Below, one piece after another: positions 53,365 through 62,624 of a stretch of DNA of 64,000 nt. The position numbers and the translations under genes are program-made. Position 1 is the first letter of the stretch. Every line of letters begins with the position of its first letter. This DNA comes from Cordylochernes scorpioides (Eukaryota > Arthropoda > Arachnida > Pseudoscorpiones > Chernetidae): NCBI GenBank assembly GCA_030710605.1, contig CP092877.1, positions 38,054,990-38,118,989 of the forward strand, given 5' to 3'. Under the pieces are notes generated by a model, which was not told the origin of the DNA, did no database searches, and was given only the letters and a program-made list of their open reading frames with translations.

Positions 53365-53580
53365 ATTCACAAGTACAGCACATTCCATGCAGCTTCAACA
53401 TGATTTCACAGTTTATCGTCAGTAGTGACTGGAATTTGGTGACGATTCAGTCGCTCGACAACCATTGGTGACATATCAGTAGAACGTGCTGGTCAGGAGA
53501 ATAGTCAAATAGTTTCTGTATGTAGAAATGTTCGTACAATACTGGCAACATGCGGTCGTACATTATCCTGGTTGAAATAT
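53365..53580 (-). pseudogene. Tc1-type transposase fragment
   Basis: On the minus strand the translation reads QDNVRPHVASIVRTFL, then PARSTDMSPM, then VVERLNRHQIPVTTDD, then VEAAWN. This is the last third of a DD34E Tc1-family transposase: the QDN.RPH block with the second catalytic Asp, the PARS.DLSPIE block, and the tail. The third catalytic Glu position is altered (SPMV instead of SPIE) and stops interrupt the frame. No terminal inverted repeats are seen. Confidence 0.8.
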
Positions 53581-53685
53581 TTAATGTATCTAAGGATATA
53601 AGTGATATTATTTCTTGTGCATAGATGGCAGGTAAATGCTTCGTGTATAAAAATAGAAATTTTGTGCCGAGAGGATAAAATTATA

Positions 53686-54110
53686 TCAATATATAAAAAT
53701 CAGTGTATGTATGTTTGTGTCGGCTATACACGTCCACAATACGTAACTAATCTGGCTTAAATTTTAACAGTATATAGAGTTGAGTCTGGAAAAACTTATA
53801 GGCAAATATTCAGGCTTCTATCTCAAATATCCTTGGAGTTAATAACAAATTTCGCTATTTCACTCTTAAAAAGAGCCTCACTGAGGCAACTGAGAAAAAT
53901 AAAGTTGAGGAAGATGGTTTAAATCCTGCTGCGGGAAGATGGCCCACATGCCACTCCCCCCCCCCCCCCCCCCCTCACGGCGCAACGGGGATTGGTATGT
54001 GAGGGAGGTGGTGCTGGACGTTTCATAAGAGTGATATAAGACTTAATGACGTCGTAGGGGCAAGAAATTCCCTCGGGTTAAACCCCGACGTTGCCGGAAC
54101 AATCGGCTTG
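53686..54110 (+). mobile_element. Helitron-like remnant of a second family
   Basis: Begins TC and AATATATAAAAATCAGTGTATG, in the style of the 6.4-kb Helitron but different in sequence. It ends with GGGTTAAACCCCGACGTTGCC then CGGCTTG, resembling the 3' hairpin and terminus. The last four bases (CTTG) do not match CTRR. A C-run of about 20 lies near 53957. Non-autonomous; confidence is limited by decay at the ends. Confidence 0.5.
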
Positions 54111-54187
54111 TGATCTATGCAAGTAAAGGTCGCTTCTCCTGACAAAATATACGTCAAATCCAGAGGTCATCTATTGACCGTCACCCC

Positions 54188-54492
54188 AAACTAGCGGCCT
54201 CGGGTCGATAGGAAAGCCACATTAGCAGCTTTGGCAAAATGAGAAGCGCTCACCTAGAGACCATACTTTCGGGCTAATGACCCTCGTCAGTCGATGGTTG
54301 ACCATTGATTTAGCTCAGCCACTTTGCCAACTTTGGAGGGTTGTAAAATATTTCATTTGATCCCTTATGGATCTCATGAAATAAAGACCTCCCTGGACTG
54401 AAGAGAGCAATTATCGGGAAACCATAGTGAGCGCTTCTCAGTTTGCAAAAGCTGGTGTTGTGGCTTTATCACTAACCTCAGTCCGCTAGTTT
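54188..54492. repeat. Foldback/TIR element, ~305 bp
   Basis: Inverted repeats of about 65 bp start AAACTAGCGG at both ends and include AAAGCCACA, AGCTTT.GCAAA.TGAG and AAGCGCTCAC. The loop region contains GGTTGTAAAATATTTC. There is no coding capacity. MITE-like; family unknown. Confidence 0.7.
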
Positions 54493-54704
54493 GCAAAGAC
54501 GGTTAATAGATGGCGCTTAGTTTTAGCGTTAAATTTGAAGGGTTATTTTTATAGATCACTATCTTCTCCGAAGAATATCCATCTTTATTTTTATTACGAC
54601 AAATAAGCAAGATTTAAAGCAAATTCGCTTTTCTACCTGATTATCAAAGCCATTACTAGAAAAATTTCACTCGAGAGTTTGCTTAACAGTTTATTCTTGT
54701 TGCA

Positions 54705-54731
54705 CTGATGACCTGATGTACTAGGACAAAA
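54705..54731 (+). ncRNA. Decayed hammerhead-like motif
   Basis: CTGATGA is followed by CCT...AGG, a 3-bp stem remnant, and ACAAAAC where the consensus has GAAA. It resembles a mutated version of the cores at 50035 and 60518. No activity is expected. Confidence 0.25.
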
Positions 54732-55204
54732 CATCCGAGAAGACGTTTTTGACATTTATTCAAAAACTAATTGTTTTAGAAAGAGTGACTTCTACTAAAG
54801 ATTATTGTCTTAAAATATCTCCGAGAACAAAAATATGCAAATGCAACGATTCAAAAGTATGGTAAAATAATTATACAAAACAAAATTAGGTAAAAAATAA
54901 CTATACATGAAAGTTAATAAAAATAAATAAGATGTAAAAGTTAAACCCATGACAAAAGACAGTAAGTTTGACATGTGAACCAAAGACTCCAGCAGCGCAT
55001 CTCTCTACCAAAAATATCATATAAAGATTAAATCAAAGGGCATACCTGGATCTGTGAAGAAAAAAAAAACAATTTTTTTCTCAAAATATTTCGAGAGATT
55101 GCTCCCTCTTTATCAATTTATTTCACAGTAAATTGAATTTACAAATTCTTGCAGATAACATGAAAACAAATTTGTCATTGGTCAAAAATAATTAATCATA
55201 ATAA

Positions 55205-55552
55205 TCAAAGCTATTTTAAAGGCGTAATATTCCTTTTGATATTAAACAATTTCTACTGCCCTTACTGCAATGGAAAAAAATTAATGAGAGTGCCTGGCTT
55301 ATCAGTGGTGAACCCTCTCAACGGTTTCGCCAGTTTAATCTACCATACCGCTGTTATATTGCATTTTTGGAACTTCCTTTTATACTGAAACTGTTGGTAG
55401 ACTCTTTGAATGGGTATTTTAGAAGAACTATGGACATAAGCTTTGAGGACAGTAGAATTACATACATTTATAAATATATAATATGCTTCGAGCAATCGCT
55501 CTTCCGCAAATATCAAATTGTTTCTTTTATTAGAACATTTATAATATGATGC
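55205..55552 (+). repeat. MITE-A copy (plus)
   Basis: Starts GCTATTTTAAAGGCGTAATA and contains TTCTACTGCCCTTACTGCAA, ATCAGTGGTGAACCCTC, TTTCGCCAGTTTAATC, CTGTTGGTAGACTCTTTGAA and GTAGAATTACATACATTTAT. The same blocks in the same order follow at 55580-56095, so the two copies lie in tandem. The right terminal inverted repeat is not preserved. Confidence 0.75.
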
Positions 55553-56215
55553 ACTAGCGCGCCATCTGTTATCAAAATTCAAAACTATTTTAAAGGCGTA
55601 AGATTCTTTTTGATATTAAACAATTTCTACTGCCCTTACTGCAATGGAAAAATTTTAATGAGAGGGCCTGGCTCATCAGTGGTGAACCCTCTCAGCGGTT
55701 TCGCCAGTTTAATCTACCATACCGCTGTTATGTTGCATTTTGGACTGAAATTATCCTCAACCGCTGTAAGTCCCTGGGGGACTTTTTCGGACAAAAAACA
55801 TCTGGACGACACATGCAAACAGCCCGCTGCATCTGGTAACAGCGCGCCGCTTGCGAGGGAACCAAGGCAGCACCAAGTACGACTAAAGCTCCCTAGGCTT
55901 CAAAGGGGATCATCAGAGATCAAGAGTCTGGCTTTTATCTTTAGCGAGCTCCCAATGTTGCATTTTGGAACTTCCTTTTATAGTGATACTGTTGGTAGAC
56001 TCTTTGAATTGGTATTTTAGAGAACTATGGACATAAGCTTTGAGGACAGTAGAATTACATACATTTATAAATATATAATATGCTTCGAGCAATTAAAATT
56101 TTTCCATTGCAGTAAGGGCAGTAGAAATTGTTTAATATCAAAAAGAATCTTACGCCTTTAAAATAGTTTTGAATTTTGATAACAGATGGCGCGCTAGTGC
56201 ATCAAATTATAATAA
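55546..56215. repeat. MITE-A copy with both terminal inverted repeats, ~670 bp
   Basis: Inverted repeats of about 105-110 bp: the left starts TGATGCACTAGCGCGCCATC and passes through AAAGGCGTAAGATTC and ACTGCCCTTACTGCAATGG; the right is its complement. The inside includes the family core blocks plus about 200 bp (55770-55960) not present in the neighbouring copy. There is no transposase. Related hairpins are at 59956-60105 and 27060-27380. Confidence 0.8.
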
Positions 56216-56253
56216 TACATTAAAACTTGAAAAAAAAAATATATATATATATA

Positions 56254-56454
56254 TGTCGTAGCTAAATGAAGAGGCGCAGCCTTTATGCCTAGCGAACAGC
56301 GCACCCGCGATGTCTGCCACCTTTATTTTTTGTCCAGCTTTTATACATGGATGAATTTACATATTTACACTTTAACACAAGCGTAACATATTTACATACC
56401 TAGTTTGACGGAAATAAATTATATCTCTTGGCATTAACCATACAAATTATGACA
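56254..56454 (-). repeat. TR-GAG 3' LTR (minus orientation)
   Basis: 201 bp, about one difference from its partner (CTTTATGCC against CGTTATGCC on the plus strand). The adjacent internal sequence has no obvious purine tract. Confidence 0.85.
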
Positions 56455-56685
56455 GATGGAACCTGTGTGGGATAAATAAATTTAAAAGGAATTTAAAATC
56501 ATTTAGTTGAGATTGGGAGGCAATTTTATAAATTGAATTCTGATACTATGTACAAAATTGGAAATTTGTGTGATATTATACTAAAATATATACAAGTAGG
56601 CATTAACACAACATTAAGTCTGATATATATAATACAAAGATAATAAAGTTTCAAATGTAGCAGGATACGAACCTGTGTGATGTGG

Positions 56686-57348
56686 CTACGACTGTGTATC
56701 TGTTTGTGGGAGTGTTCTGTGCGTGAGAGAAATGCCGGGACGACTCGGGTCTCCGCCGATACCATAGATTTTCCTGGCCAGAGTGAGCCATTCCGACGGG
56801 CTGCTGGGTGTTGCAATCAGTAGGAGATTTCGACTGTAGGAGGGCATTCCTTGAGTGAGGGCATTGACCATCTCCTTGCGGTCGATGTTGAGCTGCGTAC
56901 CTATGCGTACTTTCTGTGAATAGTATGCTTGTAAGCCTTGAGGCCCGCAGCGTAGTTGATAGAATTCTTGATGGGTCGGTGTCTCGGGTGGGGGGTACAG
57001 ATCCTCAAGGACCTGTTTGATCTTCCAGTAGGGTTCATAGAGGTAGTCCATGGATTGGAGTGTTTTCCGGGGCTCTCCTTCTAGCGCTGCCACTACCATG
57101 CGGCCTTGTTCGTCACAGCTGCTGTTTTGGAATTCCGGGGACCTCTCCAGCTCCCTTAAGAACGATTCCGCCGAACTTGATTCGTCAAATCTGGCTGCGG
57201 TGGTGGGCGCGTCCTGCTCTAGTCTTCTCATCATCGCTTTTATTGCGTTTATCACCGACTTATTCTCTTGAGCTAACTCGGCCTCCTTCTGGCGTTCTTG
57301 TCTTTTTGCCTTGCCCACGCTCTTGAGGTTCTTTATCTCTGTCGACTC
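56686..57348 (-). CDS. gag: TR-GAG gag-like protein, no ATG near its start
   Basis: An open frame of about 220 codons starts after a TAA just inside the 5' LTR boundary. The first ATG is about 29 residues after a GTG at 57318, so either translation starts late or a non-AUG start is used. The basic, glutamine-rich amino-terminal part is followed by a retrotransposon gag domain: MVVAALEGEPRKTL, EPYWKIKQVLEDLYPP, THQEFYQLRCGPQGLQAYY and MVNALTQGMP, the pattern of the helical capsid domain. No zinc knuckle is present. The frame is otherwise undamaged, unusual among the gag frames in this window. Confidence 0.75.
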   Translation of the reverse strand, partial: ESTEIKNLKSVGKAKRQERQKEAELAQENKSVINAIKAMMRRLEQDAPTTAARFDESSSAESFLRELERSPEFQNSSCDEQGRMVVAALEGEPRKTLQSMDYLYEPYWKIKQVLEDLYPPPETPTHQEFYQLRCGPQGLQAYYSQKVRIGTQLNIDRKEMVNALTQGMPSYSRNLLLIATPSSPSEWLTLARKIYGIGGDPSRPGISLTHRTLPQTDTQS

Positions 57349-57353
57349 TTAAC

Positions 57354-57554
57354 TGTCGTAGCTAAATGAAGAGGCGCAGCCGTTATGCCTAGCGAACAGC
57401 GCACCCGCGATGTCTGCCACCTTTATTTTTTGTCCAGCTTTTATACATGGATGAATTTACATATTTACACTTTAACACAAGCGTAACATATTTACATACC
57501 TAGTTTGACGGAAATAAATTATATCTCTTGGCATTAACCATACAAATTATGACA
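57354..57554 (-). repeat. TR-GAG 5' LTR (minus orientation)
   Basis: 201 bp. On the minus strand it carries TGTATAAAAGCTGG as TATA box and AAAAATAAAGG downstream. It is followed by an AGAGTCGACAG block (57339-57349) also found after the gypsy-3 5' LTR. Confidence 0.85.
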
Positions 57555-57558
57555 TATA

Positions 57559-58574
57559 TATTTTTTGAAAATCAAAGGCTTTTGTGAAATTAGTAATTAG
57601 TAATTTAGTGAAATTTATATAATGTTTTTGAAACAAAATGTAAGGAAATAAAAAAATAGAAACAAATGAATTTGACTACATTATTAGAAAAAAATAGTTG
57701 AAAAAGACATAAGGTTCGGGGATTTCTTCATATCTATTTACACTAGCTGGGTCCTTCAATGATGCTATGCCCTCAATAATAATAATTTCACTCGAAAATA
57801 AATATTATTGTACTCTCGCATCGAGTGACATATTTAAAACCTGGGTTAATAGGAGAAAAAATGTACGAGCTCTTCCTCTATACTATCTGTCGAAACAAAT
57901 AAGTAAAATATTATGATCTGATCGAAGTATTCCTACCTATGAGTAAAAAAAAATATTTTAAAACATAAACATTAACTTTCCCTTTTCAATTTTTAAATTT
58001 TTCTATTTGTGTTAAAATAGTTTCAGAAAAAAAGTTAAGTAATAAATATATAATTAGAGTGAAGGTCAATAGTCAAAAAATATTAACTACGAAATAAGAT
58101 ATTCATTGAACGTTATTATATTAATCTCATAAATAAAAATATCTTTTGACTATAACAAAAATTAAAAGAGGAAAAACTTTTCGTCTGATTAGAAAGTCTA
58201 GGAAACTCTTTCCAACTTCCAATATTGCCATAAGAACTTGGAATAAAAAAAGTTAAGGAAAAGGGAATCAAATGAATTGCGAAATTAGCATTCGCAGCCT
58301 TTGCTTTAATTATAGTCGTGAACTGCTAAGTGATTGGAGAATTTTTATTTCTTTTAAGAATTTTTTTACATTATTTATTTCACTGGGGTTCTCCCTTGTG
58401 ATTTGTAAATGGACATTCTGACATTTTTTTCTTGTTCCGGGTTGGATATTGTTTTGTATTTTAATTTAGAGCTCGATGTGACTTTAGTTGATTGCTTTTT
58501 TTATTGTTTAGAAATATTCAAATAGGTTTGTTTATATATGGTGTGATATTGAATATATATTAGATTGAAGAGAA
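57559..58574. other. AT-rich interval without features
   Basis: No coding region, repeat boundary or RNA gene can be supported. Confidence 0.5.
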
Positions 58575-59285
58575 ATGTTTTGCGTCAACCCTAAAGCTTT
58601 ATTTCAAATATATTATCGCGTGTTGCTCCTTGGTCCTTTATGCAACAACGCCACTTCTTCCGCCGTGTATCATCAGCGGTATCGCATCCCCTCTGCAGCT
58701 CTTGGATCCCAAACACGTTCTATCGCTTCAATTTCTCAAAACAACGGAGTTACTCGAACGTCACGTGACTCATGCCGCGCTTCATTCGACACGAGAGAAT
58801 CGGCTAAAGTCTTGAAACGCACCATCTTTTAACGGAGGTTGTAACTGTTTTCTTTTTTAGCCCAATACCCGGAACACTATTTTGAAAGCTAGTACCGTAT
58901 ATACCTCCCGTGAGCGACCGCTGACAAAGCACCGATGCTCCTAGTCTCTACTGGGAATTGTCTTCCATTAAAGGTTGAGTAATATAACATCAATTTTATT
59001 TTATAACGCTCATCAGCCCGTGTGGGGTCTGCGACTTTACGAGTAATGTATACGACTTTATAAGTATAATCCCTTCCAACTTGATAACATTTCAAAATGA
59101 TGAAAGTTGTTGTAAGTTTGGAACTGTGGAAAATACAACGAGTGGCTCTAGAGAGCTATATACTTAATTGTAAGTGTTTATAAGGTTTTATATTACACAT
59201 TCATATTTACATATATTTTATTACATAAAGTTGCAGGAGGATTATATTCATGTACCTAGAGAGGTATCTCTTCCTTATTGGTAAA
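58575..59285. other. Mixed-composition interval, unassigned
   Basis: Less AT-rich at 58620-58960. An 85-codon plus-strand frame (58575-58832) begins with ATG but shows no motif, and an overlapping frame in another phase is nearly as long. Probably a decayed repeat; no function is proposed. Confidence 0.35.
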
Positions 59286-59335
59286 CTAGCCGAATGACCC
59301 GGGCAACGCCCGTGTTTTACCCGATTGAATGTTTT
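59286..59335 (-). mobile_element. Helitron 3' terminus (minus)
   Basis: The minus strand reads CGGGTAAAACACGGGCGTTG, continues through CCCGGG and ends CGGCTAG just before T. The hairpin followed by CTAG matches the Helitron 3' end. No 5' end of the same family is seen to the right, so only the terminus is supported. Confidence 0.55.
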
Positions 59336-59955
59336 GATTCAAATACTATTTGTCACAATTAAAAATTGGCGCCTTAAATAATTGCATATGTTAGTTAATA
59401 ACTATAGCCTATGTGCTTTATCTGTCTATGTACTGTTGGCTTCCGTAGGCGTCTCTTACTGGGAAAAAGAAAGAGAGGATTCCATTTGGTTATTATCTAA
59501 TATATGCATTTATTTAGGTAGCGACCTGCTCCAACCCAATAGTTACAAAGACGAAATAGCGAGTGGGGGGGGGGGGGCAAAGGTGGCGTGACCGTAGCCA
59601 ACCAATAGGAGGGCGCCATTCCAAAAAAAAAAAAAAAAAGCAAACGGTGACAGAGATGAAAACTGATGACTGATTGAGTAGGAGATGAGGAATGACGCTC
59701 GTAACTGTATATAGAATTCGACCGATTTCATAGCCCCTCTCGTAGGATGTTATGAAATTGAAGTCGTTCCTGTTACTGATGAGGACCATAGCCCGAAACA
59801 ATGGTGTACAAGTTAGCTTTTTGTCTGAATTTGCCCAAACTGATGTTATGGCTCATTCGTCATCATCACTAGTAACGTGTTTTTTACTCGCGATGAACAT
59901 AATGTATTGTTCTAATGCATATTTAATGGGAGAGTTGCCTCTCTAAGTACACAAT

Positions 59956-60105
59956 GATGCGTATGATTCTTTCAAAAATAAATCAATATTTTACTGCCCT
60001 TCCATTATTTGATCATTGCAGTAAGGGCAGTAGAATATTGATTTATTTTTAAAAGAATCATATGCGTCAAAAATAGTTTATATTTTTTCATAATAGATGG
60101 CGCGC
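59956..60105. repeat. Hairpin element related to MITE-A
   Basis: Two arms of about 55 bp (GCGTATGATTCTTT, AAATAAATCAATATT.TACTG and their complements) around a short loop near 60000-60012. An outer ATAGATGGCGCGCTAATGCA block lies on the right. The ACTGCCCTT and GCAGTAAGGGCAGTAG words link it to MITE-A. Confidence 0.7.
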
Positions 60106-60316
60106 TAATGCATCATAAAATAATAGGTTATGGAAAATACTATTTTGCATATCTCGTGATTTGTATAACAAAACGCCGGATTGTGACCTGCACAAGTCTA
60201 TTGGTAGGCGAATGTTTTATATATTCCAAGTTGTATATGTATTGTATGTCGTAATATATGAAGCATGGGTAGATATTATGTATGCTTGTGATTCTGATAC
60301 ATTAGTAACTATGACT

Positions 60317-60595
60317 CTACAAAATAGACACTTTGGCCAGTTGAAATTTATTTTCTTAACGTTTTAAAATTCTTTTGTCTTCGTTGGAGCAATAAATAAA
60401 AATAAAGCATTTGGCAAAGCATTAAAAATTGTTCTCGGTACTAAAATCTTCAAGATAATAATCAAGACCAATTTTGAACAATTTTTAACGCCTTGTTGAA
60501 TACATTATTTATTTCTCCTGACGAAGACAAAAGACTTTTGTTGAAACGTTGAGAAAATAAAACTTTAACTGGGCGAAGTGTCTATTTTTTAAAAA
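60317..60595. repeat. Foldback made of inverted Penelope-like 3' ends
   Basis: The left arm (60317-60440) and right arm (60475-60590) are inverted complements. Matching blocks include TTCTTTTGTCTTCGT against ACGAAGACAAAAGAC, TTAAAAATTGTTC against GAACAATTTTTAA, and TAGACACTT against AAGTGTCTA. The right arm has a hammerhead-like core and an AATAAA, so it reads as two 3' ends joined head to head. Confidence 0.65.
60518..60546 (+). ncRNA. Hammerhead-ribozyme-like core
   Basis: CTGACGA, one A, a 7-bp stem (GACAAAA/TTTTGTT, one G-T pair) with a 3-base loop, then GAAA. Same arrangement as 50035-50061, including the extra A. Stem III and the cleavage site are not proven. It lies 20 bases before an AATAAA-like signal. 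Confidence 0.45.
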
Positions 60596-60976
60596 GGAAA
60601 TATGAATGCCGGCCAGGCAACCTCTATCTTCAAGATATGACTCTACGTGTAAAACATTTTAGTTGATAATAAAATTTAAGATGGCTTTGTATAGTTGAGA
60701 CAGCTATGATACACTCAAATAGAATCAAGGTTTAGATCGAAATTCTTAAATCACCGTCTAATTCTGTACAAGTTTAGCTTACCAGTTATGCAAGTAATCA
60801 TACAGTAGTTTGTCAATTTGTGAGTTCAAGTTTGAACAACATATATATATATATATCATATAAAAATATTATTTTATTTTAAATTATAATTTCATAGATT
60901 CAAATACTCTGCTAAATCGACCGCCAGAGGTCACTCTTCCCCTATAAAAACTCGTTGTTGTTTTATCCCAATGGCC

Positions 60977-61523
60977 TTGACACATTTTGCAATATATAAG
61001 TTTAATTAATAAATTATTTTTAATTATCCTACAAGGCCATTGGTAGACGCGGCAGGATCATTGTAGACCAAGTGATCCTGAACTACGAGGAGTCTGTCCG
61101 CGTCTGCTACCGCTGCTGTGGCTACGGCCACAACGCCGATAGGTGCACCAAGGCTACAGTCACCTGCTTCCACTGCGTTTCTGGTGACCACCAAGGCCGA
61201 AGCTGTCCAACTCTTGCCAACCCGTGCACGGCCAAGTGCGCCAACTGCTCAGCCAAGGGCCTCTCTGCCGACCACGAGGCAAGATCAATGTCTTGCCCAA
61301 CTGCCAGAGCTAGAGCTGCAAAGTTCTAGTCCTCCCGCCTTCTTCCTGCCTCCTGACTTCCGCGGACCCAATCCGGCCTAACCTGCCTCTTCCCTGACGG
61401 TGATCCTGTCCTTAGCCTCTCCACCCTGGTCATAGTGGTTTTATATATTCCGCTTTACGCGGCCATTTGCGCTCAAAAATCATTTATTTTGGTTAGCAGC
61501 CCCGTAAATAAAGATATTTTCTC
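60977..61523 (+). mobile_element. LINE-derived insertion with 13-bp target duplication
   Basis: TATCCCAATGGCC is duplicated at 60964-60976 and 61524-61536, and the uninterrupted site exists in repeat X copy 1 (43.45 kb). The insert holds the GC-rich tail of a LINE ORF1 and a 3' end with AATAAA (61506-61511). A 12-bp inverted repeat (CCAATGGCCTTG at 60969 and CAAGGCCATTGG near 61031) bounds an AT-rich segment at its 5' end. Confidence 0.65.
61030..61329 (+). pseudogene. LINE ORF1 zinc-knuckle fragment
   Basis: About 100 codons, open at the 5' end. The protein reads VRVCYRCCGYGHNADRC, then CFHCVSGDHQGRSC, then a third cysteine cluster (CANCSAKGLSADHEA): three knuckles, as in ORF1 of R1/Jockey-type LINEs and in LINE-A ORF1 here. 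It ends at a TAG and no ORF2 follows. GC content is much higher than the surroundings and similar to LINE-C at 8.1-8.8 kb, so the two may belong to one GC-rich family. Confidence 0.65.
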
Positions 61524-61675
61524 TATCCCAATGGCCGGCTCAAAACTTTTGTACATTATGTAAATAATCTTTTGTTTTCCTTATTCTACTCGCCTTAAGC
61601 CAGGCATTACTTTTATCAAATTATGTATTTTATATATTATATAGCTCAATTAAAGCAACCTCTGATAAAAAAATA

Positions 61676-61762
61676 ATAAAATAAAAACAACAAAAAAAGT
61701 TTTTTTTAATTTTACTTTTTTCTTGTTTTGATTTTTTTTTCGAAATTATTGATAATGAGGTT
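61676..61762 (-). terminator. Polyadenylation signal and A-rich tail of the retrocopy
   Basis: On the minus strand CTAATAAAAACC is followed within about 25 bases by a long A-rich stretch (A runs broken by TC, C and G). The order of signal then A tract suits a processed transcript inserted in the genome, though A-rich stretches are common here. Confidence 0.5.
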
Positions 61763-61826
61763 TTTATTAGATATTTACATAATGGTGGTTTCTTCAAGCC
61801 CCAGTTGATGTAACTTTTGGAGCCAT

Positions 61827-62561
61827 TTAAAATTTCTTGAGGTATTGTATGATGTAATCATTGCTTGTGTTCTTGTAGGTTTCTACCTTCTCCTGTACCT
61901 TGTCCAGTGGAGTGTTGTCTTCCCTCAGGTCATACTCATAGACTGCGGCCAACATGGACACTCCAATGTAACTCAGCAGTTTGGAGTCTTGTTCGTTCTT
62001 GCACTCAAAGTCTTCAAGTAACTTTGCTGCTGGAGTGGAGGAAGACGACAGAGCAGCTGGTGTCTCGTTATCACTGTCCAACTCAATCACTTCTTTAACA
62101 AGCATCTTGGGCTTCTTTGGTACAGGTATCACTTCTATGATGTCTGGTTCTTCAGATTGTTTACGTTTGCATCTAGGTTGTTCGGCGAGAGAGGGCATTG
62201 GCTTGCAGCTTGGTGTTCCCCTGCCATGTTCCTTGTAGTGTTTCTTCACCCATTCCTCCACCATAAAAGCCAGTTTATTCTGGCTCGAATTGTCTTCCTT
62301 CAGTTTGACGTAATCCTCTTTCTTGTAGTCTTTAATGATAGCCAGGTGATGTTCCAGTCCGGTGATGTGGTCCACAATATCAGACTCCCTGCACTTGTAT
62401 TTACACAGGGTGCAGGAGTAGAACCACTTGGGCTTGTCCTTGGAATCAGTCGGCTCCACATAGTACTTCACTACAAAGTCCAGACCAATGACTAGATCCG
62501 AGGGTTTCAGAATTTTCTCTAAATGTATGGGTTCTGGTCTTTCACCATCTTTATTGTTCAT
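61827..62561 (-). CDS. Intronless zinc-finger protein, probable retrocopy
   Basis: From the preferred ATG (62559-62561) the protein has about 244 residues; the frame extends upstream to 62633, but that part is unlike the rest and enters a minisatellite. A U1/matrin-type C2H2 finger, YSCTLCKYKCRESDIVDHIT then GLEHH, is preceded by GLDFVVKYYVE. A basic KRKQSEEP stretch, a proline/lysine patch, a serine-rich acidic linker and a helical tail ending YIIQYLKKF follow. Such proteins are nuclear and RNA-associated in general; a specific function is not claimed. On the minus strand an AATAAA lies about 75 bases after the stop, followed by an A-rich tail, so it looks like a reverse-transcribed copy with an intact frame. 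Confidence 0.65.
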   Translation of the reverse strand: MNNKDGERPEPIHLEKILKPSDLVIGLDFVVKYYVEPTDSKDKPKWFYSCTLCKYKCRESDIVDHITGLEHHLAIIKDYKKEDYVKLKEDNSSQNKLAFMVEEWVKKHYKEHGRGTPSCKPMPSLAEQPRCKRKQSEEPDIIEVIPVPKKPKMLVKEVIELDSDNETPAALSSSSTPAAKLLEDFECKNEQDSKLLSYIGVSMLAAVYEYDLREDNTPLDKVQEKVETYKNTSNDYIIQYLKKF

Positions 62562-62624
62562 CCTCGGAGTGGATGATCTCGGAGAGGAAGTAGCCCAATT
62601 AAATCCCCACAACCAAACATAGCT

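Larger units (their letters stand above)
56254..57554 (-). mobile_element. Gag-only LTR retrotransposon (TR-GAG type), 1301 bp
   Basis: 201-bp direct repeats (56254-56454 and 57354-57554), identical except about one base, start TGTC and end GACA on both strands. TATA lies on both sides (56250-56253, 57555-57558). The only coding region is a gag-like frame on the minus strand. On that strand the LTR has TATAAAAG followed about 15 bases later by AATAAA. There is no pol, so it depends on enzymes from other elements. Near-identical LTRs suggest very recent insertion. Confidence 0.85.
60885..61680 (+). repeat. Repeat X, copy 2, split by a LINE insertion
   Basis: Matches the reverse complement of 43327-43560 on both sides of an insert at 60977-61523. 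The left part has GACCGCCAGAGGTC; the right part has GGCCGGCTCAAA and CAGGCATTACTTTTATC. The break coincides with a 13-bp direct repeat TATCCCAATGGCC. Confidence 0.65.

Noticed and set aside
53956-53978. C-run, and similar G-runs at about 50351 and 59564, as quadruplex or regulatory candidates
   Set aside because: Simple homopolymers without spaced G-tracts; they may also be length-uncertain in the assembly.
58575-58832. 85-codon frame as a gene
   Set aside because: Two overlapping phases are both open over most of the length, no motif is visible, and there is no promoter or polyadenylation context.
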